Notes: generated from the sequence alone by a model not told the origin. A stretch of DNA of 26,690 nucleotides from Gonium pectorale (GCA_001584585.1 LSYV01000059.1:583153-609842), one strand, 5' to 3'. Shown: positions 10,901 to 21,668, numbered from the stretch's first letter. Numbers and translations are program-made.

Positions 10901-13900
10901 GCCGTGCGGCCTCGCAGGGCAACTACAGCGACCTGCTCGTCAGCCTCTCCAACATCTACTCGAAGCTGCGCGGCGACTCGTCTGGCGAGAAGAACGAGGA
11001 CGCGGCGCAGGTGCGGGGGGACGGGCCAAGGCCGCCATGGTCCTCGCTCTGCGGGGGAAGCCGGCGGGCAGGGCGGGCGAAAGGGGGCCGAGAAGGGGCG
11101 GCGTTTGGGGTGATATGAGGTAAAGTGCATCCGGAGCGACCACGACGGGGCGCAGGTGCGTGGTGGAGTACAGCTGGGGTGGCGAGGTCTGCGGCGTGGT
11201 GTGCGGGTGGTGAATAGGAACACGGCGTGGTGTGCGGGTGTGTAAGGGCGTGTGCGAGATTGGGCTGTGCTTGGGGACGGCGGGATATTGGTAGGGGTCA
11301 CCGCGGTTTGGGCGAGCCGGCACCAACAAGCGCACTCGTCTCCTGCAGCAGCGGCCGGGCCGGCCACCCGCGGGCGCCGGTCATGACACCCACCCGCACG
11401 TGAACTGCATGTGCGCCCCAACTGAACCCAACCCAATCCAGCCGCATCTCCCAGCTGTCCCTCGTACCCGGTGAGCGTCGCGTCGTCGAGTCGCGTGCCG
11501 ACCCAAGGCTCCTATACCGCAGCAATGCCCGAGAACCGGGGGGGGGTCCGGGCGGCTTGGACAGCCTGAGCCAACGATCCGCCGCTTTGCCGCAAACCCC
11601 TCCCCCCCGCCTGCCTTCCAACCCTCTACCCACCCCCCCCCCCGCCTGCCTCGCGGCTGGCGTACATTTTTCGCCGTCTAACCCTGTTTCTTTAAGCCCC
11701 CCGCCTGCCTCCTCGTTGGCCTGCCGCGTGGAGCTCCTTGCTTGCTCAGCAAGAAGCTCGCGGCCCTGCGCGTGGCCTAGAGCATGCGGCAACTAAGAAC
11801 CGTACCATCTGCTTGTCCGCCCAACCGCCGCGTCCTTGTCGCTGCCTGTGTGCCCGCCCGCCCGCCCGCCTGCCGCCAGGGCTTTGTCCGCTCCACGACC
11901 AAGTACTGGGTTCGTAACGAGGACGTGTCCACCGTCAAGCACCACGTGCTGCAGCATCTGCCTGTGTTCCAGTTCGACAAGAACAACTTCACCGGCGACG
12001 CGCAGGTGGGCGTTGTGCGGGTGCTGAAATGAAACGACGCACACGTTGTGTGTGCGTGTGTGTGTGTATTATGCAAACGGAGTGCTCAAGACAATGACGT
12101 GCATATGTGGGCATGGGTACGTGTGGGTTTATGTGAGTGTGTGGGGGGGGGAGGTCTCGTCCTTGACCCTGTCTGCGGGCCGGGTTTCAGACCCCGTTTG
12201 TCCTCAACCCCAAGCACCCACGACCTCGTCCTACCCCCCAGCCTGAAAACCCGGCTTTCAACGCCCAACCACCGAATGTGCTCGACGCCTCAATTGTGTC
12301 AACCGCTAACCGCTAACCGCCTGCCCCCGCAGCTGATCAACTCGGTGTACATGGACAACTCCAACCTGGAGCTCTACCACGGCCGCCTGGACAAGAAGCC
12401 GGGCGCGATCGCCCTCCGCATCAGGTGGGCCGCTTGGCGTGCGTCCCGCGGGGGGCCGGCCCTGGGATTGGGGCATGTCCTGACTGTTGGAGTGGCAACC
12501 GCTGGGCGCGCGTCCCAAGGGCCCAAAAGGGCACGCGAGCCCGAGAACCGGGCTCTAAACCCACCCCAACCCCCACCCCACGGCCGTCCCGCCCACCGGA
12601 CCTGCCCCACCCCACCCACCGCCCCGGCCCCACCTCTGCCGTACAGGTGGTACGGCAGCAACCCGCCCACCATGGTTTTCTTTGAGCGCAAGACGCACAA
12701 GGAGAGCTGGAAGGGCGAGGAGAGCGTCAAGGAGCGCTTCACGCTGCCCAGCGACAAGGTGCGCGCGCGAGTGTGGCATGATGCGATCTTGGGGTGTGTG
12801 GGGGGGTGTGGGTGTGTGTGTGGGTGCGTTTCAGTTTGCCAGTGGGCTGGCAGGGGCATTGTTGGGGAGGAGCGACCACAGCGCTGCTCCGTGCCCCCCG
12901 GGTTATGCCACTTCTGTCGAACCTGAACCGCCCCCAACCCGCCCCTAACCTGCCCCCAGGTGGTTGCCTTCATGGACGGCGAGTATACGCTGGAGCAGGC
13001 GCTGGCAGACCAGCAGGCGGTCGCCGCCCGCAAGGGCAAGTCGCTCAGCGACGATGAGGTACGTCTGCGCAGCCGGGCCACAGCGGCGGCAGCAGCAGCA
13101 GCTTGGCACAGCCGGGACGGGGTGGCGCTCTGAGTGCCCTGCCCACTCTGTTTGATTTTGAGCCTCCCAGAGCTTTGTTGGTCAGCCACGCGCCGGCCGT
13201 TCACTGGCTCAGCCCGCCCCCCGAGCCCCTGCTGACGCGCAACCCGCACCCGTACCCACCCACGCGTGCCGCAGGTTGAGTCGTACAAGCAGCTGTTCAC
13301 CGAGGTGTACAAGGCGGTCGACAGCAAGCAGCTCAAGCCGCTGGTCCGCACGCAGTACATGCGTACGGCCTTCCAGGTACGGCACGGCGGGGCCGAGCGC
13401 GAGGTGGTATGGGTCGTACGGCGGTTCCTTGTGCGCACCGGATTCCTGGGCGACGGTGTCTTCAGGGCTTTGCATGTGTGTCTGTAACGCGCCGGATCCT
13501 GCTGAGGGTTGTGCTGGGGGTTGAAATGGAACGACGCGTACGACGAGCGTAAGCGCGGAAGTGATGGTGTTATCGTAGGTTGTGCGTGTGTGCCCGGGAC
13601 AGCAGCAGCAGCAGCACCGCACGCCTCACTGTGTGCGCACAAACGCCGCGCACGCGATCAGGGGGGTGGGCCTCAACTGCCCTTCAACCACCGCCGTGGT
13701 TCCCCAACCGTTCCCCAACCGCCACAGCCGTCGCAACCGCCTCCTGCCCCCTCCCCGCCCGCAGATCCCCTTTGACGCCACCGTGCGCATCAGCCTGGAC
13801 ACCAACTTGTGTATGATCAAGGAGAACCCCGAGGACGGCCCATCGTGCGCCGCCACCGGCCGCTGGTACCGCGACCCCAGCCTGCCCGTCACGCGCACCG

Positions 13901-16262
13901 AGATCACGCGCTTCCCGCATGCCGTGCTGGAGGTCAAGCTGTCTTTGCAGGAGGGCCAGCAGGCGCCCGCCTGGGTGCAGGTGGGAGAGGGGGGGGCTGG
14001 GGTTGGGTAAGGGGTGGCGGTTGGGCGGGGACCACAAGCGTGTCAGGAGTGCTGCAGGGCGCAGATTATAGAGGTAGCCGAGCTTGCGGCGCTGCGGGGT
14101 GGCGACTGGCGAGTGAGGGGTGGTAGGCGGGGGCCGTGGGTGGGTGGGTCCTGAGGGGGGATTGGGCTGTGGGTTGTGGTTCGGGCGGCAGGGGCGAGGG
14201 CACATGGCAGTCTCTCCTACCCCCCGCGCCTCCTGTCCGCCTAGCCGGCCTGTCCTCTCAACCTTACTCAGCCCCTTCGCACGGACTGGGTGATCCCCGG
14301 CGCCACCTCCGGCGCGTCTCTTTCTCACCCCTCGCCCATGTTGGCTTCCAGCTCGTCCTCAGACTTGTCACCAAACCTGGGTACCGTGTTTCAAACCGTG
14401 TTTCTGAAACCCGCGTCCCCTGCCCCTTCCGCAGGAGCTGCTCGACTCGGGCTACCTGACCGAGGTCCACAAGTTCTCCAAGTTCATTCACGGGTCGGCC
14501 ACGCTCTTCCCCGGCGACGTGCGCGCCGTGCCGTACTGGGTGGACGACGAGTCGGTGCGCGCGTCCATGCTCGCCTCGGCGCCCTCGCCGCTGGAGGGCC
14601 CCACGCCTGTGGACGTGGAGGCGGGGCCCTCCACCTCGGACGCCGCCGCCGTCGCGGCGGCGGCCCAGGCCGCCAGTGCGGCGGCGACGGCGCGACCAAA
14701 GCCGCGAACGCGGCGCGGCGGGCCGGCCGAGCTGGAGGAGCTGAGCCACCCGCTGCTCGGGGAGCAGCCCACGCTGAAGCTGATGCCCGACCCGAATACT
14801 GTGCAGGGTGAGGCTGGAGCGGGGGCGTGGGTGGGGAGTGGGGATCGGGGGGAGAGGGGGAGCGCGGGGCGGGCGGTGGGGGGGCAGACGAGGCGAGGTG
14901 TGGGTCTGTGGGTCGTTGGGGCAGAGGTGAGGGTGGGCAGATGGCAGCCCGGCTAGGTGCTGGCAGGGAGGGAGCGTCTCTCGGGGTGGGGGGGTGGGGA
15001 GAGCCGGGACAACCGCGCTCGCGAGAGAGGCGGCCTTGTTGGCAAAGGCATGGGCCGGTGAAGACCGTGATCTGCGATACACACGGTATGCTCGAACAGA
15101 TACACAAAGTGCTGGTGACGAATGCACGCCCTGAGGCCCCCACGCCCTCGGCGGCATGTGGGCACACGCACCCCGCTGCACCCCGCATGCGACGGCGGAT
15201 ACAAGTGCGTCCCCTCGAGAAGGGTCGACAGCCTGCGCACAGGCACGATACGGCCAAGCATGACACCCCTGCCCCCCCACACACATATACACGCACTCCA
15301 CCGTTTTTGTGGAGACAGTGTTGCAAAAAAACAACACCTCGTACACTGTCGTGGTGGGGGCTGCCATACGGCGAGGGAGCAGGGAGTGCGGGGATGGGGC
15401 CGGCCCCCTCTGCACGGACCTGTGATGAGACATTACAACTTCAGGATCAACCACCAGACTCTGCTGGTGACAACCAAGTTTCTGAGGTCCAACACTTGCA
15501 TGACGCCGCGGGTCCCCCTAATCCCGCTTCCTGTGACTAGTCACTCCCTACGTCCCTAGCCACTCGCGCCCTCCGCTGCCGCCCACCAGGGCCCCTCGCA
15601 CATATCCCCGATACGCCGGTACGCCACCCCACCTTGAACCCTCGCCCTCCCCCCCGATCGCGCGCACAGGCTTCCGCATGCAGGGCCTCGCAGCCGCCGG
15701 CGGCCGTGGTGGCGCCGGCCGCGGCGAGCCGGGCTTCTTCGCGCGCCTGCTGGGCCTGGTGCCGCCGCCGCCGCCCGCCGGCGGCGCGCTGCGCACCACG
15801 CCCATGCGCATCGAGCCCAAGACCTTCTTCGCCAACGAGCGCACCTTCCTGTCCTGGCTGCACATGGCGGTGACGCTCGGCTCGGTCTCGGCGGCGCTGC
15901 TCGGCTTTGCGGCCGGCTCCGAAGCCGAGGACGGCGGCTCCGGAACCGCCGGCGAGGCCGTCAGCCGCCACCTGGTCGAGCTCATCGCGCTCATCCTGCT
16001 GCCCCTGGGCGTCGCCATGTGCGGCTACGCGCTGTACGTGTTTGTGTGGCGAGCCACAAACATCGCCAAGAAGCGCGCCGTGCACTTTGACGACCGAGTG
16101 GGCCCGCTGTGCCTGTGCGGCGCCGTGGTGGTGGCGCTGGTGGCCATCACGCTGCTCAGCCTGGTGGACTTCTTCGAGCTGCTCGCGTCGGCGGAGCAGG
16201 CGGGCCCCGCGCCGCCGCCCTCGCCGGCGGCGGCGCTGGCCTCGGTCGGCGCGCTCTTCTAG
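7996..16262 (+). CDS. VTC4: VTC4, polyphosphate polymerase (SPX, triphosphate-tunnel and VTC1-like membrane domains)
   Basis: Thirteen exons: 7996-8217, 8386-8505, 9441-9503, 10419-10517, 10918-11010, 11880-12005, 12333-12424, 12647-12758, 12960-13058, 13275-13376, 13765-13980, 14435-14807, 15670-16262; 769 residues (yeast Vtc4: 721). SPX domain 1 to about 165: MKYGKYIESKIKPEW at the start and the basic KILKKHDK helix (139-146), the inositol-pyrophosphate site. Triphosphate-tunnel domain about 200-480: TTKYWV (K207), R259, R270/R272, ERKTH (K287), K300, R367, R384, LEVKL (E432), KFSK (K461, K464), so all tunnel residues known from yeast are present. An Ala/Pro/Gly-rich linker (about 500-615) precedes a VTC1-like domain: FFANERTFLSW and helices near 632-650, 674-698, 717-738. 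It polymerises ATP gamma-phosphate into polyphosphate and feeds it into acidocalcisomes/vacuoles. The start is set by the SPX motif. Identity near certain. Confidence 0.96.
8506..9440 (+). other. VTC4 intron 2, with repeats
   Basis: This 935-bp intron separates the SPX exon ending KKDELLK from the 63-bp exon EAQRIGDDFLALEKF. It carries the GTGTGTTACGTCATG repeat at 8864-8889, a related word near 8785-8803, an A-run near 8817-8824 and a G-run at about 8917-8928. Open frames across it are shadows. Confidence 0.8.
8864..8889 (+). repeat. Dispersed GTGTGTTACGTCATG repeat, copy 2 (inverted partner at 1148-1173)
   Basis: It matches the minus strand of 1148-1173 at 25 of 26 positions. It lies in VTC4 intron 2, next to further GT-rich sequence and a G-run. 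The core contains TTACGTCA, resembling a bZIP-type site, but position inside an intron gives no support for a regulatory role. Confidence 0.7.
10518..10560 (+). repeat. (GGGA)n purine tract at the start of VTC4 intron 4
   Basis: Immediately after the GTGAGC donor the sequence is a G-run-rich GGGAGG repeat with many short G-tracts on the transcribed-sense strand. It could fold as an RNA G-quadruplex close to the 5' splice site. This is a composition observation only. Confidence 0.6.
12012..12040 (+). repeat. Short intronic repeat, copy 1 (similar sequence at 13508-13537)
   Basis: Starting seven bases into VTC4 intron 6, the stretch beginning GTTGTGC and ending TGAAATGAAACGACGC resembles 13508-13537 in intron 10, which ends TGAAATGGAACGACGC. 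Similarity is roughly 25 of 30 positions with small gaps. It may be a degraded element; the support is modest. Confidence 0.45.
12046..12068. repeat. (GT)n microsatellite in VTC4 intron 6
   Basis: An almost pure GT tract with one GC interruption follows the short intronic repeat. It has no visible functional feature. Confidence 0.8.
13508..13537 (+). repeat. Short intronic repeat, copy 2 (similar sequence at 12012-12040)
   Basis: Located in VTC4 intron 10, same orientation as copy 1. The best conserved part is TGAAATGGAACGACGC. A (CAG)n run follows at 13600-13615 in the same intron. Confidence 0.45.
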
Positions 16263-18863
16263 AGACGCCCTGCGGTGCCCACTGCGCCCGGCAGCTGCGT
16301 TCGCCGCCAAGGCGGCCATGGAGCGCTAATCGCCGAAGCGCGTGGGTTTGAGAGAGGGAGGGCGCTGTCGCCGCGGTGCTTCAGTCCCAGGGCTTGAATG
16401 CCACTTTGAACAAGAGCTCAATCTTTTGGTGAAGTGAGGGGGGAGTGGAGGGAGGCGGTGGCTGCCGGCGGTAGGGGCGGGCTGGCTCCACAGCAATGCA
16501 ATAAGAGTCGGCTGCAAGTGACGGCTGTACTAGTGATGTTAGTAGGGCTGGGCGGGCAGAGGCGGCCAGGAATGGGCTTGCTTGGATCCCTGTGTTGTCC
16601 CCGTTTTGGAGCAAGCGTGGGAGCAATGGCAATACTTGCGATGGCAGTTCTCGCCATCGTTCCGCCGTCCTGCTGCCGTCGCCGTCGTAGCCCAAAGCGG
16701 ACGATGATCCCGCTCCGGCTGCAGAACACCCGCCGGTTAACGGCACGGCACTTATGATCCGTTGTTAGGATACGGGCGATGAGCGGTGCATTTGCCGACG
16801 AACGCAAGGATACGGTGGGTCCCTTCCGGCCGGGTTCGGGCGGGCGGGGTAGCTGCCCTGGGGTCCCGATGTGCGGGGGTCATTCCGCCGGGCCGCGGCG
16901 GCCCTTGCCTGAAACCGGAACCGCCAGGCAACCGCCAGGCGCCAGCCGCGCTGGCAGTCGGCCGCTGGCGGTTGACGTCTGACGTGACTATTTCTTTCGC
17001 AACTAAGCCAGCAGCCGGATCTTCGGGGTCTGTTGACGTATTGTTTGACGCTGTGTCGTGAGTTAGCGTGAGTGGGTTGTTGGGGAGACGAGGATTGCGG
17101 CCTCTCCACCGAACTGTTGGGCATGGAAACTCGTGAACACCCAGCGGGTTCGTGGGGCCGCACAGCGCATGGAAGGAATTTGTCGTGAGCGTCACCCGTG
17201 CCGCGGCAGCCGGGTTTGTGTGGGGCGTTGAGTGAAGCCGGTCCGCCGACCCCCACCACCGCAGCCAAGACGCGCATGGCGCACATACGGGCGGCAGCCG
17301 TAGTTGGGATGTGCGTGTACCCCAATGGGGCGCTTGCCGTATCGGAAGCCGCATGGTTTGGGGCCGCGTTTATTGGAGGTCGGGGGCAGTGAGAGTCTTA
17401 GTTGCGGCCGGTGGCGCCCCCGCGGGGCGGCTTCTGCGTTATGCCGCGTCGGTCAACCAGCTTGCCGGGAGCGCCCCCGCCCTCCTCATGTGGTACTTGC
17501 GCGGGAACCCTGTCTTCCATCGGGGTTGCATCGGGCCGGCACCTTGCTTGAGGCGGCGGCGGCTCATCGCCCACAAGTAGCATGTGCCTGGCCAGCGCCC
17601 GTTTGTGCACCTTCTGGGGGATCTGGTGAAGGAGCCGCGACTGTGGCGACGCAACCTGGCCTTCAGTGCACGCCCCGATTCCGCTCCCGAAGTCCCGATT
17701 ACTCACAGCATGCTGGTACAGGGGGCTGCCTGCAATGCTACCGATCCGGGGCTGCCCCCCGACGCCCTCAGCGCGCCGCGGAAGGGGCGGCGGAAGCCGG
17801 GGGCAGGGCGACTAGAGGCACACACTTCAATTCTGCGCTCACAGCCTAACTCATGAGGACACCTTGAGCGTGCCGTGAGCGTGTACGGCATGCAGTACGG
17901 CGACTGTCATCATCACGGCACAGTGGTTCTAACGATTGCGGGCTTCCCTCCCTTGCCGCCGCTGTTCGACTGGCACTGCTTCTGGCGGCCCAGGCGCTCT
18001 GCAATCTCGCACACGACGCCCCTGCGCGCAAGCAGCCTCCTGGGCAGCCCTGCTGGCCGACACAGGGAACACATGCCATGTAGCCCGCGGAGCGGCGCGC
18101 CCCTGCTTCCGTGGACGGTCACGTCGCCAACGCCTAGGGCACCCCCCTCCCCCACCTGCTACCGCCGACACCAGACAGTGCCGACAGGAGGGCTTCCGAG
18201 CGGTTATCCACGTTACATCATCAGCAAGGACGCCCATTCGCAACAAGAGCCACCCTGCCTTGTTGACGGCCATGCCGCCAGGCGCCTGCGGCCGGTGCCC
18301 ATTGTCCGCCTGACGACCAATGGAACCCCCCACGGCCAACAGAGACGCCCTACCCTTTTGCTGTCCTACAGCGTCAGCCCAATGCCCCAGGACAGGCGTC
18401 GCCATCATCCCCTCCCCAACACACATACACACACAGCTCAAATAAGCTTCCACCTTTCTCGTCTCTAATTATTTGCGGATAAGCCAATCTAGCCAGCTCC
18501 GGACCCCTCCGGCCAGCCAGGGGCGTGCGGAGCCGGTGCGCGCGGCCTGAGGCTTCCGACACCGCCTACAACAACCGTGGGAAGCTGCTACACCAGCTCT
18601 GCCTGGGGGGCGCGCAGAATGAGGAGAGCGGGGCGCTGCTGCAGGGGTCTCTGCCCCAAGCGCCCGGAGCGGGCCAGACCCGCAGCCAGGTGCTAGCCGC
18701 GCCGCGCCACCCAGCGTCCCGCTGCCGCTCTCCGCCCAAAGACAAGCCAGCAGCCGCTGTCCAGCGTCCGAGCTACTGCTCACGGGCGTGGCGCCATAAG
18801 CCCAGGAGCCCCGCCCGGGCCGCTCTCCACGCGCGCAAGCACGCGCAAGCGCCGCTGCTGCGC
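16263..18863. other. Convergent intergenic region between VTC4 and ND4L
   Basis: The 2.6 kb contain the 3' UTRs of two converging genes. Open frames on both strands (for example 16752-17354 minus, 17304-17849 plus) have no domain, no consistent splice extension and ordinary compositional bias. No TGTAA was found for VTC4 on the plus strand here, so its poly(A) signal must be a variant or was missed. I see nothing else supportable. Confidence 0.6.
18213..18217 (-). terminator. Candidate TGTAA polyadenylation signal for the ND4L gene
   Basis: On the minus strand this reads TGTAA, about 650 bases after the ND4L stop. It is the nearest exact match I found, and the distance is plausible for an algal 3' UTR. 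It is unproven. Confidence 0.5.
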
Positions 18864-19643
18864 TCACTTCAGCAGGTTGAGCGCCTCCACGTCGGTGGCG
18901 GAGCGCATGTGGAAGTACGCCACGCACAGCGCGAGGCCGATGGCAGTCTCGCAGGCCGCGATGGTGGTGATGGTGATGGACATGATGGCGCCGGTGATGT
19001 CGTTGAGGTACGCTGACGCGAAGAGAAAGTTCATGTTGCAGGCAAGCATGACCGTCTCGGCGCTGAGCAGCAAGATAATGAGGTTGCGCCTAAACGCGAC
19101 AGCGCCCACGATGCCGGCCCAGAACATCATGTTCGTGGTGTACATGAACGTGGTGCCAAAGATTTCGCCCTCCGTGTAGTACGTGCGGGCAGCGGGAGCG
19201 GGCCCCATTCCCGGCAGCATGGGCAGGGCTGGGCGACGCAGGCTCCCCAGCGAGCCGGTCCGCTTCCGCATCGGCATCCCAAGCAGCGGGGAGGACGCGA
19301 AACCGGTGCTGGGCCCGGCCAGGCCCGCCGGGACGGGCCGGTTGACAATGTTGGCGAGCTGAGCGAGCGAGGAGCTCGGGGTCGCCTGCGCGGGAGTGCT
19401 GGCCCGCTCCTCATCCTCCTTGCGGCTGCTATAGAAGCTGCATGGCTGTTGAAGACCTGCGGGGGGCGGACATTCACCGCGTTCAGTGGACGCGTCTCGG
19501 TTTGTGGAAATGCAAGCGATTTCACAACAGGTTAAGTTGTAATCGTAAACTTTCTCACTTGAGGGAACCGCGCTACAAGATGAGAGCAGGCCCGGGCTCC
19601 CAGGGAAGGGCAGCAGGCGCCGTAGAAGCTGCGTCTTCGCCAT
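18864..19643 (-). CDS. NUO11: Nuclear-encoded NADH dehydrogenase subunit 4L (complex I, mitochondrial)
   Basis: Two exons, 19559-19643 and 18864-19456, flank a 102-bp intron (GTGAGA donor, CCCCCCGCAG acceptor, phase 1) and give 225 residues. The last 100 are ND4L/NuoK: three hydrophobic helices at about 133-150, 155-176 and 185-208, with SAETVML and ACETAIGLAL. The two membrane glutamates E162 and E198 are 36 residues apart, exactly as E36 and E72 of bacterial NuoK, which take part in proton translocation. The first 115 or so residues form an extension beginning MAKTQLLRRLLPF, basic and Ser/Pro-rich, fitting a mitochondrial presequence plus linker. ND4L is usually mitochondrial-encoded; the nuclear gene in chlamydomonadalean algae is called NUO11. 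An upstream in-frame start at 19706 would add 21 residues; the internal ATG better fits a presequence. Identity very likely. Confidence 0.9.
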   Translation of the reverse strand: MAKTQLLRRLLPFPGSPGLLSSCSAVPSSEKVYDYNLTCCEIACISTNRDASTERGECPPPAGLQQPCSFYSSRKEDEERASTPAQATPSSSLAQLANIVNRPVPAGLAGPSTGFASSPLLGMPMRKRTGSLGSLRRPALPMLPGMGPAPAARTYYTEGEIFGTTFMYTTNMMFWAGIVGAVAFRRNLIILLLSAETVMLACNMNFLFASAYLNDITGAIMSITITTIAACETAIGLALCVAYFHMRSATDVEALNLLK

Positions 19644-20367
19644 CCTGTCCAATGCACCTACTGCTTTGCAGAGTCTTGTGCACAGCTCAACTTGGGGACC
19701 CGACACGCCGTGCGCCGTACATCGTGGCTGGTTTGCTCACCCCGGCGCGGCGGACTAAGCCAATTGGCCCTTAATGAGGGCATGTACACTGACACACGCC
19801 CTTCAGAATATGTTGTGGTGTTGTATAGCCGATCTGTGTACGTGCCGCGCCAAGAACATACATTCCAGCAATACCCATGGGCGCCCCTCATACGGCTGGG
19901 CCCTTTCCGTTCCCGTTGCTGAAACAGAAGTCACATGCTGTTATCGCATGCCGTTTCCGTTTATGGGCCTACCTTCATGTCATTGACAAGGATCACGGGT
20001 CACTCACTAAGGTCACCCAGGACGCCCATGAACCGCCACAGGGTTTACATGTTCCAATGCTTCAGGAGATACATCAGGCCTCAAGGGGGCTCCCGACCCG
20101 CCCAAACCGCAATGAATGCAGCTACGCCTATGCCCTGTCAAGCCGTGAGGCGGCCTTGGATGCAATGCCAGGCAGCGCGGCTAGATGCAACAGGGCAGTA
20201 GCAGGAACCATGAGCTCCAGACGTGTGGCATGTCGAAATGCGGGACGCCAACACGCACCTCCTACAGCACCTGCAACCGAATCGCCCCGGCATGCAAGGT
20301 GCAACCCACTGCCGTACCTGCAACCGACTGCAGTACCTGCAACCGAATGGCCCCGGCACGCACATCA

Positions 20368-20438
20368 GCCCCAGCAGGTACTCTCACGTCAGCACGTCGC
20401 CTCAACCCCAGCAGGTACTCTCACGTCGCACGTCGCCT
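20368..20438. repeat. Tandem pair of about 35-bp units
   Basis: Units 20368-20402 and 20404-20438 share CCCCAGCAGGTACTCTCACG and end in CACGTCGCCT, differing mainly by a two-base indel. Just upstream, ACCTGCAACCGAAT..GCCCCGGCA occurs twice (about 20269-20292 and 20336-20358), so the whole 20.25-20.44 kb stretch seems to have grown by local duplication. Confidence 0.8.
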
Positions 20439-20879
20439 AACCACCTCTGGATGTCCTCGCAACAACCACACGCTTCGTCGCCGCGGTCCCCCTCTTCCCG
20501 CCGCGCCGGATGATGGCGTCCCTGGCCTCCAAAAATGCTGCCCCGCACCCGGGGGGGGGGGACGGCCGCAGCAGCAGTCGGCAGCGGGCGCACGCCCGAA
20601 CAGCGGGGCGATCGTCGCGACCGCTTGCCGTACGGCACCAGGGCCCGAGGACTCGCGCCGAAACCACTGCATGCACAGCAGCAGCGCCCTAGCGACGTGC
20701 TCCACACAGCAGCCGCGCTGGCCCTGGACTCGCCTCAAATAGTAATGTCCCCTCAGAAGGATGGGCAGCAAGCAACCTGCACGCGGCGGCCGGGATGCCG
20801 CGGACGCTATGTACCGATACTTCTGTTGGAGACTCCTAGGAGACCTTGTACAGGCAGATAGATAACCCAATATTCGCAA

Positions 20880-20923
20880 TTCGTCCATGCCCCCCCCGGC
20901 TTTGACGGACGTGTAACCTGTAA
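20880..20923 (+). repeat. Dispersed repeat, copy 2 (partner at 832-877)
   Basis: It is the same element as in the intron near 850 (GGCTTTGACGGACGTGTAAC core). Here the terminal CCTGTAA unit has expanded to about three tandem 7-bp copies reaching 20930. This copy is intergenic. Confidence 0.85.
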
Positions 20924-21668
20924 CCTGTAACCTGATAGAGCCATCCAATCCACGTGCAACAGCCTCCTCGGGGTGGAACGCCAAACAATGCCAGCAGACA
21001 CGGTCGGCCGGCTCTTGCATTCACTCATCCCCCGCCGCGCCTGCTCATCGACCGCTGTGCCGTACAAGACGTGCACAACTGGGGCCCTGCGTCGCTTTGC
21101 TGATGTCAGTGGCGAGGGAAGAATCCGATGTATCGAATCAATCCATCCAGGTCAACCTCCAACACCACCATTGAACAAGCTAAGCCCCTCCTATAGCATG
21201 GCATGTCTCACCAGGTCTGTTGACAGCTTCCCACCAGCAAACCAACATTGCGACCCACACCACATAAGCACCATGTGCCACCCAGCCAGACCGGTGTCAG
21301 GCGCAGGAAGTTGTGTCAGCTGCGTCCCAGCCGCGGACGGACTGCCCTGCCGTACACGTACGCCGTACACAGCGGCGCATGCGCACCGGCATTCCGACAG
21401 TTTGCTGATATTTGTCAGTTGAAGGCGAAGGTCCGATGCAAATCAGTGAGCTTTCGAACCATCATCAATAAGCAAGTAGCACTTCGCACTCTCGATGTAT
21501 GGGGAAACACGGGGAGGACACAACCGCAGCCAACACGAGACCCTTCCGTGCATCGGACAGTGCTCTCGAGTGAAACACGTCCAAATGTCGTACACAGAAT
21601 CCTACACAAAGTAAACACTCTTTTCAACCAACCGCCGGCCAAGCAAACGGCCGCAACGGAATGGAGGC

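Noticed and set aside
12374..13642. 422-codon open frame on the minus strand
   Set aside because: It overlaps four well-supported VTC4 exons on the other strand and their introns; Arg/Pro/Ser-rich composition marks it as a shadow of GC-rich coding DNA.
14264..15454. 396-codon open frame on the minus strand
   Set aside because: It is antisense to VTC4 exon 12 and intron 12, without domains.
15678..16262. A separate bacterial-type DUF202 gene
   Set aside because: The preceding exon splices into it in phase (G|GC), and the VTC4 architecture normally ends in this domain, so it is the last VTC4 exon.
16752..17354. 200-codon minus-strand open frame downstream of VTC4
   Set aside because: No recognisable motif, Thr/Pro/Arg-rich, and an overlapping frame of similar length on the same strand.
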